From positions 23,419 to 71,544 of the forward strand of contig DFGM01000160.1 of NCBI GenBank assembly GCA_002371755.1: a stretch of DNA of 48,126 nucleotides, given 5' to 3'. Source of the stretch: Verrucomicrobia bacterium UBA3750 (GTDB lineage Bacteria; Verrucomicrobiota; Kiritimatiellia; RFP12; UBA1067). Positions 34,134-41,256 of the stretch are shown here, piece after piece. Each line of letters opens with the position of its first letter. Position 1 is the first letter of the stretch. Made by a program: the position numbers and the translations under genes. The notes beneath the pieces are model-generated. The model ran no database searches. It was not told the DNA's origin and was given only the letters and a program-made list of their open reading frames with translations.

Positions 34134-35144
34134 GTGCGGACAGGATTCGACAACGAGAAGTACATTCGCGAGCAAAGCGATGAAATCAGGCGCCGCGCCG
34201 CCAAATACGGCAAGCTCTATCTGGAGTTCGGCGGCAAGCTGATGAACGACAACCATGCCGCGCGCTGCCTCCCGGGCTACGACCCGAACGTGAAACTCCG
34301 CCTTCTCCAGAGCCTTGGCGACCAGGCTGAGCTCGTTCTTTGCATCTACGCAGGCGACATCGAAGCGAAGAAAAAGCGCGCCGACTATGGCACCACCTAC
34401 GAAGAAGAGACTCTGAAACTCATCAACGCCATGCGCGAGCGCGACATATCCGTAAGAGGCGTCGCCATCACGCGTTTCGACGGCCACCCGACCGCCAGGG
34501 AGTTCGCGAAAGTGTTGGAAGAGAGCGGTGTGAGCGTGTTCTACCACTATCCCATCAAAGGCTATCCAAACGATCTTGAGACGATTGTAAGCGACTCCGG
34601 CTACGGCAGGAACGACTACATCCCCACGGAGAAACCGATAGTCGTGGTAACAGGCCCAGGCCCGGGCTCTGGCAAGTTCGCCACCTGCCTCACGATGCTC
34701 TACCACGAGACCCAGCGCGGCAACAAGGCCGGCTACGCAAAGTTCGAGACCTTTCCCGTCTGGAATCTTCCGCTCATGCACCCGCTGAATGTGGCGTACG
34801 AAGCAGCCACATTGGACTTGCACGACGAAAACCAGATCGACCCGCACCATTTCCTCGCCTACGACGGCGAAATGCGAGTCAACTACAACCGCGATATCGA
34901 CGCCTACCCGATTCTGCGCGAGATATGGGAGCGCATGATGGGCGAAGAATGCCCTTACCGCAGCCCCACGGACATGGGCGTGAACCGCATCGCGAGCGGC
35001 ATCGTGAACGATGTCGTAGTGCGTGCGGCGAGCCGCGAGGAGTGCAAACGGCGTTACGAACGCGTCAAGGCGGATTTCGATGCCGGCAAGACCGACATCC
35101 AAATGCTCGCCAGGGCACTTTCGGTAATGGCTAAAGCCGACTAA
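34134..35144 (+). CDS. DUF1846 family protein, C-terminally short
   Basis: The sequence matches the DUF1846 family, whose function is not firmly known. Recognisable segments are FDNEKYIREQSDEI, YLEFGGKL, DDHAAR-like NDNHAARCLPGYDPN, VFYHYPIKGYPND, the P-loop-like GPGPGSGKFATCL, AKFETFPVWNLPLMHPLNVAYEAAT and YRSPTDMGVN. I chose the GTG at 34134, two bases after the nifU stop with a G-rich site upstream, giving 336 residues; an in-frame ATG at 34080 would overlap nifU by 52 bases. Family members are usually near 490-500 residues, so roughly the last 150 are missing. The end is clean and there is no remnant, because mutL ends 4 bases away on the other strand. Confidence 0.85.
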   Translation: MRTGFDNEKYIREQSDEIRRRAAKYGKLYLEFGGKLMNDNHAARCLPGYDPNVKLRLLQSLGDQAELVLCIYAGDIEAKKKRADYGTTYEEETLKLINAMRERDISVRGVAITRFDGHPTAREFAKVLEESGVSVFYHYPIKGYPNDLETIVSDSGYGRNDYIPTEKPIVVVTGPGPGSGKFATCLTMLYHETQRGNKAGYAKFETFPVWNLPLMHPLNVAYEAATLDLHDENQIDPHHFLAYDGEMRVNYNRDIDAYPILREIWERMMGEECPYRSPTDMGVNRIASGIVNDVVVRAASREECKRRYERVKADFDAGKTDIQMLARALSVMAKAD

Positions 35145-35148
35145 AGGC

Positions 35149-37023
35149 TCAATACTTGCCGAACTTCCTGTCGAGTTCGCGCAAAGATGTGAAAATCATG
35201 ACGCTCTTTCCGGCGGGCGTCACGTAAGGCATGCGGCAGGCAATGAGGTCTTCGACAAGCAAATTGGCGGAGGCCTCGTCCATTTTGACCATTTCCATGC
35301 CTGCGAAGGATTTTGCGATGGACTTTGCTATGGCATCCTCGCGCCATCTTTCGGTGGAGCGCCGGGCAGAACCGGTGGAAGCGAGATCCTCGGCAATGGT
35401 GGAAAGCGTGGCGGCCACCGGGATGTCACCCAGAATAAGCGGCACGGCTTCCACCTTTATCGTATCCTTGCCGAACGGCTCCAAACGGAATCCGACGGCG
35501 CGGATTGCGTCCAGTGCCTCCTCGATCCGTGCGAAAGCGGCAGGAGAGAGGCGAACCATCTCCGGGAGAAGCAAATCCTGGATGGGGTTGCTCCCGGCAT
35601 TGCAGGATGCGAGCTTTTCGAAAGCGATACGCTCGCGTGCGGCTCTTGGGTTCACCGTGACGATGCCGGAATCTGTCTCGAAGAGGAGATAGCCCGTTTC
35701 CGTAGTAGCAAGATACTTGTTCCAGACCCAAGGCTTCACCTTCTCTGCGGGCGCCGGAGGCATGGGCAGGGGCGCTTCCACGGGGACGGCTATTGGCGGC
35801 GGCGGGGGCGGCGGGCAGAGGTCTGCCCGCCCTACCATCGGCATCGTGGTGTCGCGGGACGGCGCGGCGGGCTGCGGCGGGCAGGGGTCTGCCCGCCCTA
35901 CCATCGGCATCGTGGTGTCGCGGGACGACGCGGCGGGCGGCGGCGGGCAGGACGGCGGCGGGCAGAGGTCTGCCCGCCCTACCACCGGCATCGTAGTGTC
36001 GCGGGGCAGGGCTGCTGGCTGCGGCCTCTGGCAGTCGAGCGCCGACGAAATCGCCTCCATAATTGCAAGCCTGACGGACGTATTATCGCGGAAACGCACC
36101 TCGCGCTTCGTCGGATGCACGTTTACATCCACATCCTTCGGAGAAACGGAAATGAATATGACGGCGGCCGGTTTCGCATCCCCCTGCCTGCGGGGATACG
36201 CCTCGCGCAATGCATACGCAACGGCGGGCGCGGTGGCGGGACGAGCGTTGATGAAGACATATTGCTCCTTGCGGCTTGGCGTGGAGGCGTTGGGACGCTC
36301 GATAAAGCCTGTGACGGACACCTTTTCGCCGCTGAAATCCAATGGGACGAGCGCGGAAGCGAAGTCCTCGCCGAAGATTTCGCGTACTCTTTCGATAAGC
36401 GACGAGGAAGGCGCGAGGCGGTAGATCTCTCTGCCGTCCACGGTGAGGGAGAAGGCGATGCCCGGATGGGCGAGCGCGTTCACGGTGAAGATATTCCTGA
36501 CGTGCCCTTCCTCGGTGAGCTGGGAGCGAAGGAACTTGCGGCGGGCGGGGACGTTGCAGAAGAGGTCGCGCACTTCGACCAGCGTGCCGGGCGGGGTGCC
36601 GGCGGGGCACACGTCGGCAAGGACGCCCGCATTCACTTCCACTCGCGTCCCCTCGTCGTCTTCGTGCCGGCGCGTTGTGATCGAGAAGCGCGAAACCGAA
36701 GCGATGGAAGGAATTGCCTCGCCGCGAAAACCCAGCGTGTCAATCTCTTCGATATCGTCCACATCCATGATCTTCGATGTGGCCTGGCGCTCCAGAGAAA
36801 GAAGCGCGTCGTCCCGCGTCATGCCGCATCCATCGTCCTGGACGGATACAAGCTTGCGCCCTCCTTGCACGATGGAGATGCGTATCGACTTGGCATGGGC
36901 GTCGATTGCATTCTCGACAAGTTCCTTCACGACGGAGGCGGGGCGCTCGACCACTTCTCCGGCGGCGATTTTGTTTGCCACGTGAAGCGGAAGAACGCGT
37001 ATATGGCCGTCGCGCTCGCGCAT
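35149..37023 (-). CDS. mutL: DNA mismatch repair protein MutL
   Basis: MutL links mismatch recognition by MutS to strand removal. The GHKL ATPase domain is intact: ANKIAAGEVVERPASVVKELVENAIDA (catalytic Glu34), DDGCGM, and TLGFRGEAIPSIASV. The ATG at 37023 shares a base with the ftsZ stop (TGATG), giving 624 residues. Two things are odd. The linker holds three in-frame copies of a palindromic repeat, encoding RDTTMPMVGRAD followed by Pro-rich runs. In the C-terminal domain the endonuclease motif DQHAxxERxxxE reads NPRAARERIAFE, and the final CPHGRP-type metal motif is missing, so nicking activity is probably lost, as in MutL of MutH-bearing bacteria. Its place at the end of a division-gene operon is unusual. 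Confidence 0.93.
   Translation of the reverse strand: MRERDGHIRVLPLHVANKIAAGEVVERPASVVKELVENAIDAHAKSIRISIVQGGRKLVSVQDDGCGMTRDDALLSLERQATSKIMDVDDIEEIDTLGFRGEAIPSIASVSRFSITTRRHEDDEGTRVEVNAGVLADVCPAGTPPGTLVEVRDLFCNVPARRKFLRSQLTEEGHVRNIFTVNALAHPGIAFSLTVDGREIYRLAPSSSLIERVREIFGEDFASALVPLDFSGEKVSVTGFIERPNASTPSRKEQYVFINARPATAPAVAYALREAYPRRQGDAKPAAVIFISVSPKDVDVNVHPTKREVRFRDNTSVRLAIMEAISSALDCQRPQPAALPRDTTMPVVGRADLCPPPSCPPPPAASSRDTTMPMVGRADPCPPQPAAPSRDTTMPMVGRADLCPPPPPPPIAVPVEAPLPMPPAPAEKVKPWVWNKYLATTETGYLLFETDSGIVTVNPRAARERIAFEKLASCNAGSNPIQDLLLPEMVRLSPAAFARIEEALDAIRAVGFRLEPFGKDTIKVEAVPLILGDIPVAATLSTIAEDLASTGSARRSTERWREDAIAKSIAKSFAGMEMVKMDEASANLLVEDLIACRMPYVTPAGKSVMIFTSLRELDRKFGKY
35810..35978. repeat. 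Three REP-like palindromes within mutL
   Basis: Palindromes lie at 35810-35831, 35876-35897 and 35957-35978. Each has 10-base arms GGCGGGCAGA / TCTGCCCGCC around a 2-base centre; the middle copy has one arm mismatch. Each is followed by CCTACCAYCGGCATCGTR and GTGTCGCGGG. Spacings are 66 and 81 bases, both multiples of three, so the reading frame survives. A related copy sits between genes at 48110-48126. Confidence 0.9.
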
Positions 37024-38132
37024 CAGAACTCCAAGACGATGTTCTGCCTCTGGTAGGTGGGCGTATCGAGGTCTTGTCCGTCCCAAACCGTAGGCGAAGC
37101 GTTGTTGAACCTGCCCTTGCCCTGGGGAGCGGCGAGAAGCGCGGCTCTGCCTGCCGCATGCGCCCTCCTCGCACCCGCCCTTCCGCCCTGCGCAGTCTCC
37201 TTCTTCGTGCGCGATTCGAACAGCATCGCCACGATGGATAGCGAGCCGCCGAACGTCGCCTCGTCATTCACGGTCGCAAGCTCGAAATCGGCTCTGTCGC
37301 CAAACGAGGCTTTCAGCCCCTTGGCGATTTCGGCTATCTCCGCAAGCCGCAGATCCTCGCCTCCCAAGACGCCGCAGAGGATTGTGCGCACCATCGTGGT
37401 GCCGTCCGCGAGGAGAGGGTTTCGCGAAAGTGCGCTCACGGCTTGCGCGGCACGATCGGGGCCGGATACGGTAGCGACCGCGAACCTGCCGCGCCCTGCC
37501 ATTTGCGCCATCTTCCTGAGACGCTCCGCATCCAGCGCTATATAGCCCGGCTTCTCCGCAAGATGCCAAAACATGGTCACGGCCTGTGCGAGCGCGTCTA
37601 TTGCGTGGCGCATCGCCTCTTCCATGCGCTCGGCATCTCCCACGAGCTTGTCGAGCGGTATGAAAAAGCTTGCGCTCGCAGCGTCGGAAATCATGGAAAG
37701 CATGCCGCGCGCGTTCCTGTGGCGCATTTCGCCCTCGAACGCGAACGGGGTAGTCGCAAACACAATGGAGACTATTCCGCGCGAAGAAAGATGCCTCAAG
37801 ATTTCATGCGTGGCCCCGCTGCCCGTGCCGCCGCCAAGCGCGGTCACGATTACGGCGAGCCTCGCACCGGCGAGCGGCTCGTCCAATGCATGCGCCGAAT
37901 CTTCGGCGGCGAGACGCGCCGAGACGATATCGCCCCCCGCGCCGCGCCCGGCGAGCCTGTCTCCTCCGAGAAGCACAAAAAGCGTATCGGCATCGCCCCT
38001 CCCGGCGCTTGCCACATCGGTATCCGCAAGAACGGCCCGCATCTCGCCGGGGAAGGCGCATTTGATCTTGCCCGCCATCGCGCACCCGGCGCCTCCCAGC
38101 CCCAACAGCACCATAGAAGAGGATTCCGTCAT
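37023..38132 (-). CDS. ftsZ: Cell division protein FtsZ, divergent
   Basis: FtsZ is the tubulin-like GTPase that forms the division ring. The 369-residue product has the nucleotide site (LLGLGGAGC near the N-terminus and the tubulin signature GGGTGSGA at residues 100-107). NPLLADG and the late segment LATVNDEATFG also fit. The T7 synergy loop, NxDxxD in most FtsZ, reads ALDAER (residues 199-204): the Asn and the second Asp are replaced by Ala and Arg. The C-terminal peptide LDTPTYQRQ resembles the conserved tail that binds FtsA, but the protein then continues NIVLEF. The ATG at 38132 overlaps the ftsA stop (ATGA) and has GGAGGTGG just upstream. A longer reading from 38690 runs through ftsA and is rejected. 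Confidence 0.88.
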   Translation of the reverse strand: MTESSSMVLLGLGGAGCAMAGKIKCAFPGEMRAVLADTDVASAGRGDADTLFVLLGGDRLAGRGAGGDIVSARLAAEDSAHALDEPLAGARLAVIVTALGGGTGSGATHEILRHLSSRGIVSIVFATTPFAFEGEMRHRNARGMLSMISDAASASFFIPLDKLVGDAERMEEAMRHAIDALAQAVTMFWHLAEKPGYIALDAERLRKMAQMAGRGRFAVATVSGPDRAAQAVSALSRNPLLADGTTMVRTILCGVLGGEDLRLAEIAEIAKGLKASFGDRADFELATVNDEATFGGSLSIVAMLFESRTKKETAQGGRAGARRAHAAGRAALLAAPQGKGRFNNASPTVWDGQDLDTPTYQRQNIVLEF

Positions 38133-39331
38133 TTCCTGCCACCTCCAAAAAGCATCTTGAAGAAGCTCTTCTCTTCGTAGTTCCTGTGCGCATACATCAA
38201 TGCGCCGGCGATAGCGGCGCACGATTCGGGGTGCTGCTCGTTTTCCAGCCCGTCCACATGGATGGGCGCGCCCATCCTCACATCTTCCCCGAGCTCGCGC
38301 CTCAAAAGCTCCGCAAACCCCCTCAAGGCGGCTCCGCCGCCGGTGAGCACTATTCCCGCACCGAGACGGTTGAGCAAATCCGCTTTCGCCAACTTGGAGC
38401 GCAATATGGCGAAAAGCTCGCGGCAGCGCGCGTTCACCACCGTGTTGAGCGAATTGCGCGATATAGTGCGCTGCTCCATGAGCGGCGACGAGCCGGGCAG
38501 GCGTATGCGCGCAGGCTCCGCGGAATCCGCCTGTATGAGCGCGTTCGCTTCCTTTATCTTCATCTCCTCCGCCTGCGCCTGCGTGGTCTGGAACGCAATC
38601 GCGATGTCGTTCGTGATATGGTCGCCCCCCACACCTATGACGCCGGCGATGGCCAGGACGCCGTCGCAATAGACCGCATACCCCGTACATCCTCCCCCGA
38701 CATCAAGCACCATCACGCCTTCTCGCCTCTCGCTTTCCGAAAGAACGGCATCGGCCGCGCAGGTGCAGGCGAAGACGGGGTCGCGCAATTCGAGATGCTG
38801 ATCGCCCGCCGCCGATTTCGCGTCGTTGATTCTGTTCGAATCCGCATGCACGTAGAGAGCACGGAGTTTCAGTATGCGTCCCGACCGGTTGCGAGGGGAA
38901 AGAAGACCGTCGGCATCGTCCACGGAATAGAGCTGCTCGGCGATATCCAGGACTTCACGGTCGTCGGGAAGCGGCATCGACCTCGCCGCGCGCGAGACCT
39001 GCTCCATATCATCTTCCGAAACCTTGCCGCGCGCGATTTGCGCCGTCGCCTGATAGGAATCCACCTTTACGTGCTGACCCGACACGAGAAGGAACGCGTT
39101 CCCTATGGTCAGGGACGAACCCTGCTCGAGTTGCCGCTTTTCCACTTCGCGCAACACCGAGCGGATGGAATGCGAAGCCTGGGCGATGTCGAGTATTTCG
39201 CTCTTCCTCACGCCTGTGGAAGGGATGTGGGCATGGCAGGTAATCTTCAGCCTTTGCCCCGTTTCCGCCTCGCCCACGGCGAGGACGGTACGGGACGTGC
39301 CGATTTCGAGCGCTGCGTAGATATTGTTCAT
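38129..39331 (-). CDS. ftsA: Cell division protein FtsA
   Basis: FtsA is an actin-like ATPase that tethers FtsZ to the membrane. The 400-residue product shows ALEIGTSRTVLAVGE (phosphate 1), the SHS2/1C region, LDVGGGCTGYAVY (phosphate 2), VGGDHITNDIA and GIVLTGGGAALRGF (adenosine motif). The C-terminal SFFKMLFGGGRK is a short amphipathic membrane-targeting tail. The ATG at 39331 overlaps the ftsQ stop (ATGA) and has AAAGGAG upstream. Gene order ddl-ftsQ-ftsA-ftsZ is the classic division cluster, and translation appears coupled throughout. Confidence 0.95.
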   Translation of the reverse strand: MNNIYAALEIGTSRTVLAVGEAETGQRLKITCHAHIPSTGVRKSEILDIAQASHSIRSVLREVEKRQLEQGSSLTIGNAFLLVSGQHVKVDSYQATAQIARGKVSEDDMEQVSRAARSMPLPDDREVLDIAEQLYSVDDADGLLSPRNRSGRILKLRALYVHADSNRINDAKSAAGDQHLELRDPVFACTCAADAVLSESERREGVMVLDVGGGCTGYAVYCDGVLAIAGVIGVGGDHITNDIAIAFQTTQAQAEEMKIKEANALIQADSAEPARIRLPGSSPLMEQRTISRNSLNTVVNARCRELFAILRSKLAKADLLNRLGAGIVLTGGGAALRGFAELLRRELGEDVRMGAPIHVDGLENEQHPESCAAIAGALMYAHRNYEEKSFFKMLFGGGRK

Positions 39332-40194
39332 TGTATCGGCTCCTTTGTGTCGGCAGTGATGCACCCGCGCTCGGTTGCATTCCAGATTATGGCGCGGGTC
39401 GCGATATTGGAGTTTACGGCCTTGCGCAGGTTGGAGAGCCTCGTCCTCATGTTGTCATCGGCGCCCGCCACTGGCTCGTCCATTCCCTCCCAGGCGATTT
39501 TCGCCCTCTGGTAGTTGCCGAGAACCGCGAGCAGATAGTCGCGCGGGGAGGCATCCACCTCGAGAATGCCAAGGGAGGCGAGGTCGCCATCCGCGCAGGC
39601 TACGACCACCTTCAGCGCTGCCGCCGCGCGGCCGGAAAGCGTCTTGCCGGGCAATGTGCCGGGCGCACGCGCTTCGCGTATGACGGGAAGCATCCCCGTG
39701 CCGACCCTGCGCAGGAAAACGACTCCTTCCGCATCCACCACTTTTCCCGTAGTCCCCTTCTGCCCCTTCACGCCAAGCCGCGCCACGGGCTCGCGTTCGG
39801 CCACGGTGATGACCACCCTGTCCGGCAGATGGCGCTCTATCGAAAGTGAACGTATGTTGGCCACTTTACCCAAAAGTTCGCTGCGGCGCGCCTTGAAGTC
39901 TATCGTCGCGAGATTGGCGCCGTTGGTCAGGCCGAACCCGTCCAGAATCACGCCGCTTTTCACGTGACTGCCCGTGACGATCGTCACCTGCCGCGCCACA
40001 TCCGTTATCGTGCTCTGCTCCAGCCAGAGCCGCCGCAAATGCGTGAACGCGAAAAACACTCCCGCCGCAAGCGCCACCAGCGCAACGCTCAATACGACTC
40101 CGGAGATTATCTTGAGCGACGAGCCGTCGTCCCGCTTCCTGTTGCTCCGCGCCGCAGAAAAGAGCGTCGCGCGCGTCTTTCTGTTCCCCCTCAT
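39328..40194 (-). CDS. ftsQ: Cell division protein FtsQ
   Basis: FtsQ is a bitopic inner-membrane protein linking early and late divisome parts in the periplasm. The 288-residue product has a basic cytoplasmic start (MRGNRKTR), one membrane helix at about residues 29-51 (ISGVVLSVALVALAAGVFFAF), then a POTRA-like domain with NLATIDFKARRSELL, VANIRSLSIERHLPDRVVITVAEREPVARL and VDAEGVVF. Sequence identity to the family is low, as is usual, so the call leans partly on position between ddl and ftsA. The ATG overlaps the ddl stop (ATGA). Confidence 0.88.
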   Translation of the reverse strand: MRGNRKTRATLFSAARSNRKRDDGSSLKIISGVVLSVALVALAAGVFFAFTHLRRLWLEQSTITDVARQVTIVTGSHVKSGVILDGFGLTNGANLATIDFKARRSELLGKVANIRSLSIERHLPDRVVITVAEREPVARLGVKGQKGTTGKVVDAEGVVFLRRVGTGMLPVIREARAPGTLPGKTLSGRAAAALKVVVACADGDLASLGILEVDASPRDYLLAVLGNYQRAKIAWEGMDEPVAGADDNMRTRLSNLRKAVNSNIATRAIIWNATERGCITADTKEPIQ

Positions 40195-41087
40195 CGATCG
40201 AAATCCGCTTTGAGAAGGATGGACTCCGCCACTTCGCCGAGGCTCGCACCATTGCGCATGGCGGCCTTCGGCACAAGCGAATGCGAGGTGAAGCCGGGAC
40301 TCGTATTGAGCTCGAGCACATACGCCCGACCGAGCGGCGAGACGCGGAAGTCTACTCTCGTCACGCCACGGCACCCGCACGCTTCGCACGCCTTGACCGC
40401 AATCTCCTTGAGCTTGGAGGCAAGCGGCTCTTCGTCGAAAAACGGATACTTCGTCTCGTTGGATTCGTATTTCTCTTCAAACCCATACCATCCGCCCTTC
40501 GCCACTATCTCTATGACGTCAAGCGCCTTGCCGCCTATCACACCCACGGTCATCTCGCGCCCGGGTATGAACTCTTCGACGAGCACATTGCCCTCTCCGC
40601 CTTGCGCCGCGAGCGCGCAATCGAGTGCCTTCCGCCAATCGTCCTGGGCGCTCACCTTGGAAATCCCCACGGATGAACCGTCGCACGGCGGCTTCACCAC
40701 CACCGGGAGCGGCAGAGGCGAAGATTCCGTCCCCTTGGACGCAAGCGACCACTTTGCCGTCGGCACGCCCTTCATTTCGAGAACAAGCTTAGTCTTCACC
40801 TTGTCCATGGCAATGCGCGAAGCTTCGGCTCCGGGACCTGTATATGGTATCTTGAGAGCGTCGAGCGCCCTTTGCACTCCGCCGTTCTCGCCCCAGCCGC
40901 CATGCAGCGCGATATATGCCGCGTCCACATCCTTCGGCATGGCGTCCAGATTGTCGGCGTCAAGGACCACCGGCAAAACCTCGTATCTGCCCAGGCCCGC
41001 AAGCGCCTCGGCTACATTCCTTCCGCTCAAGAGAGATATCTCCCTCTCGCTGGAAGTCCCTCCCATCAAAACTGCAATTCTCTTCAT
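40191..41087 (-). CDS. ddl: D-alanine--D-alanine ligase
   Basis: Ddl joins two D-alanines with ATP for peptidoglycan precursor synthesis. The 298-residue ATP-grasp enzyme shows VLMGGTSSEREISLLSG, AYIALHGGWGENGGVQ, YTGPGAEASRIAMDK, VVVKPPCDGSSVGIS, VLVEEFIPGREMTVGV, TRVDFRVSPLGRAYVLELNTSPGFTSHSLVPKAA. The ATG at 41087 begins MKRIAVLMGG, the standard start. It has no obvious ribosome-binding site, and the -10 box is only 13 bases upstream, so the mRNA leader would be very short. It is the first gene of ddl-ftsQ-ftsA-ftsZ-mutL. Confidence 0.95.
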   Translation of the reverse strand: MKRIAVLMGGTSSEREISLLSGRNVAEALAGLGRYEVLPVVLDADNLDAMPKDVDAAYIALHGGWGENGGVQRALDALKIPYTGPGAEASRIAMDKVKTKLVLEMKGVPTAKWSLASKGTESSPLPLPVVVKPPCDGSSVGISKVSAQDDWRKALDCALAAQGGEGNVLVEEFIPGREMTVGVIGGKALDVIEIVAKGGWYGFEEKYESNETKYPFFDEEPLASKLKEIAVKACEACGCRGVTRVDFRVSPLGRAYVLELNTSPGFTSHSLVPKAAMRNGASLGEVAESILLKADFDR

Positions 41088-41100
41088 GGCTACTGCCCAT

Positions 41101-41106
41101 ATTATA
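41101..41106 (-). promoter_or_regulatory. -10 box of the ddl-fts operon promoter
   Basis: A perfect TATAAT on the minus strand with extended element TGGTATAAT. The -35 position (about 17 bases further up) reads CCCACA, a poor match, as is common for extended -10 promoters. Start of transcription would fall near 41094, about 7 bases before the ddl ATG. Confidence 0.65.
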
Positions 41107-41186
41107 CCAAATTTCCGCGCACCTGTGGGGCGGAAAGGAGCACGCAGGCCGAAAAGGACGCGAGCCCAGGATATTGCATTGCCCCC

Positions 41187-41215
41187 TCGCCAAAAGAAGA
41201 GAAAAAGAGTATAAT
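41187..41215 (+). promoter_or_regulatory. Promoter of the beta-CASP nuclease gene
   Basis: TCGCCA (41187-41192), a 17-base spacer and TATAAT (41210-41215). The -35 matches four of six consensus bases and there is no TG extension. It diverges from the ddl promoter about 80 bases away. The rest of the 41107-41186 gap shows no further feature. Confidence 0.7.
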
Positions 41216-41256
41216 ATAAGCGTATCTTGGAAAAGTTGCGAAAGGAACGCCACAAT

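Noticed and set aside
35810..35978. CRISPR-like array in mutL
   Set aside because: Only three units with unequal spacing, inside a coding frame, with palindromic cores and related rather than unique spacers.
38133..38690. N-terminal extension of FtsZ back to 38690
   Set aside because: It runs through ftsA in another frame; the ATG at 38132 has a strong ribosome-binding site and the standard FtsZ start.
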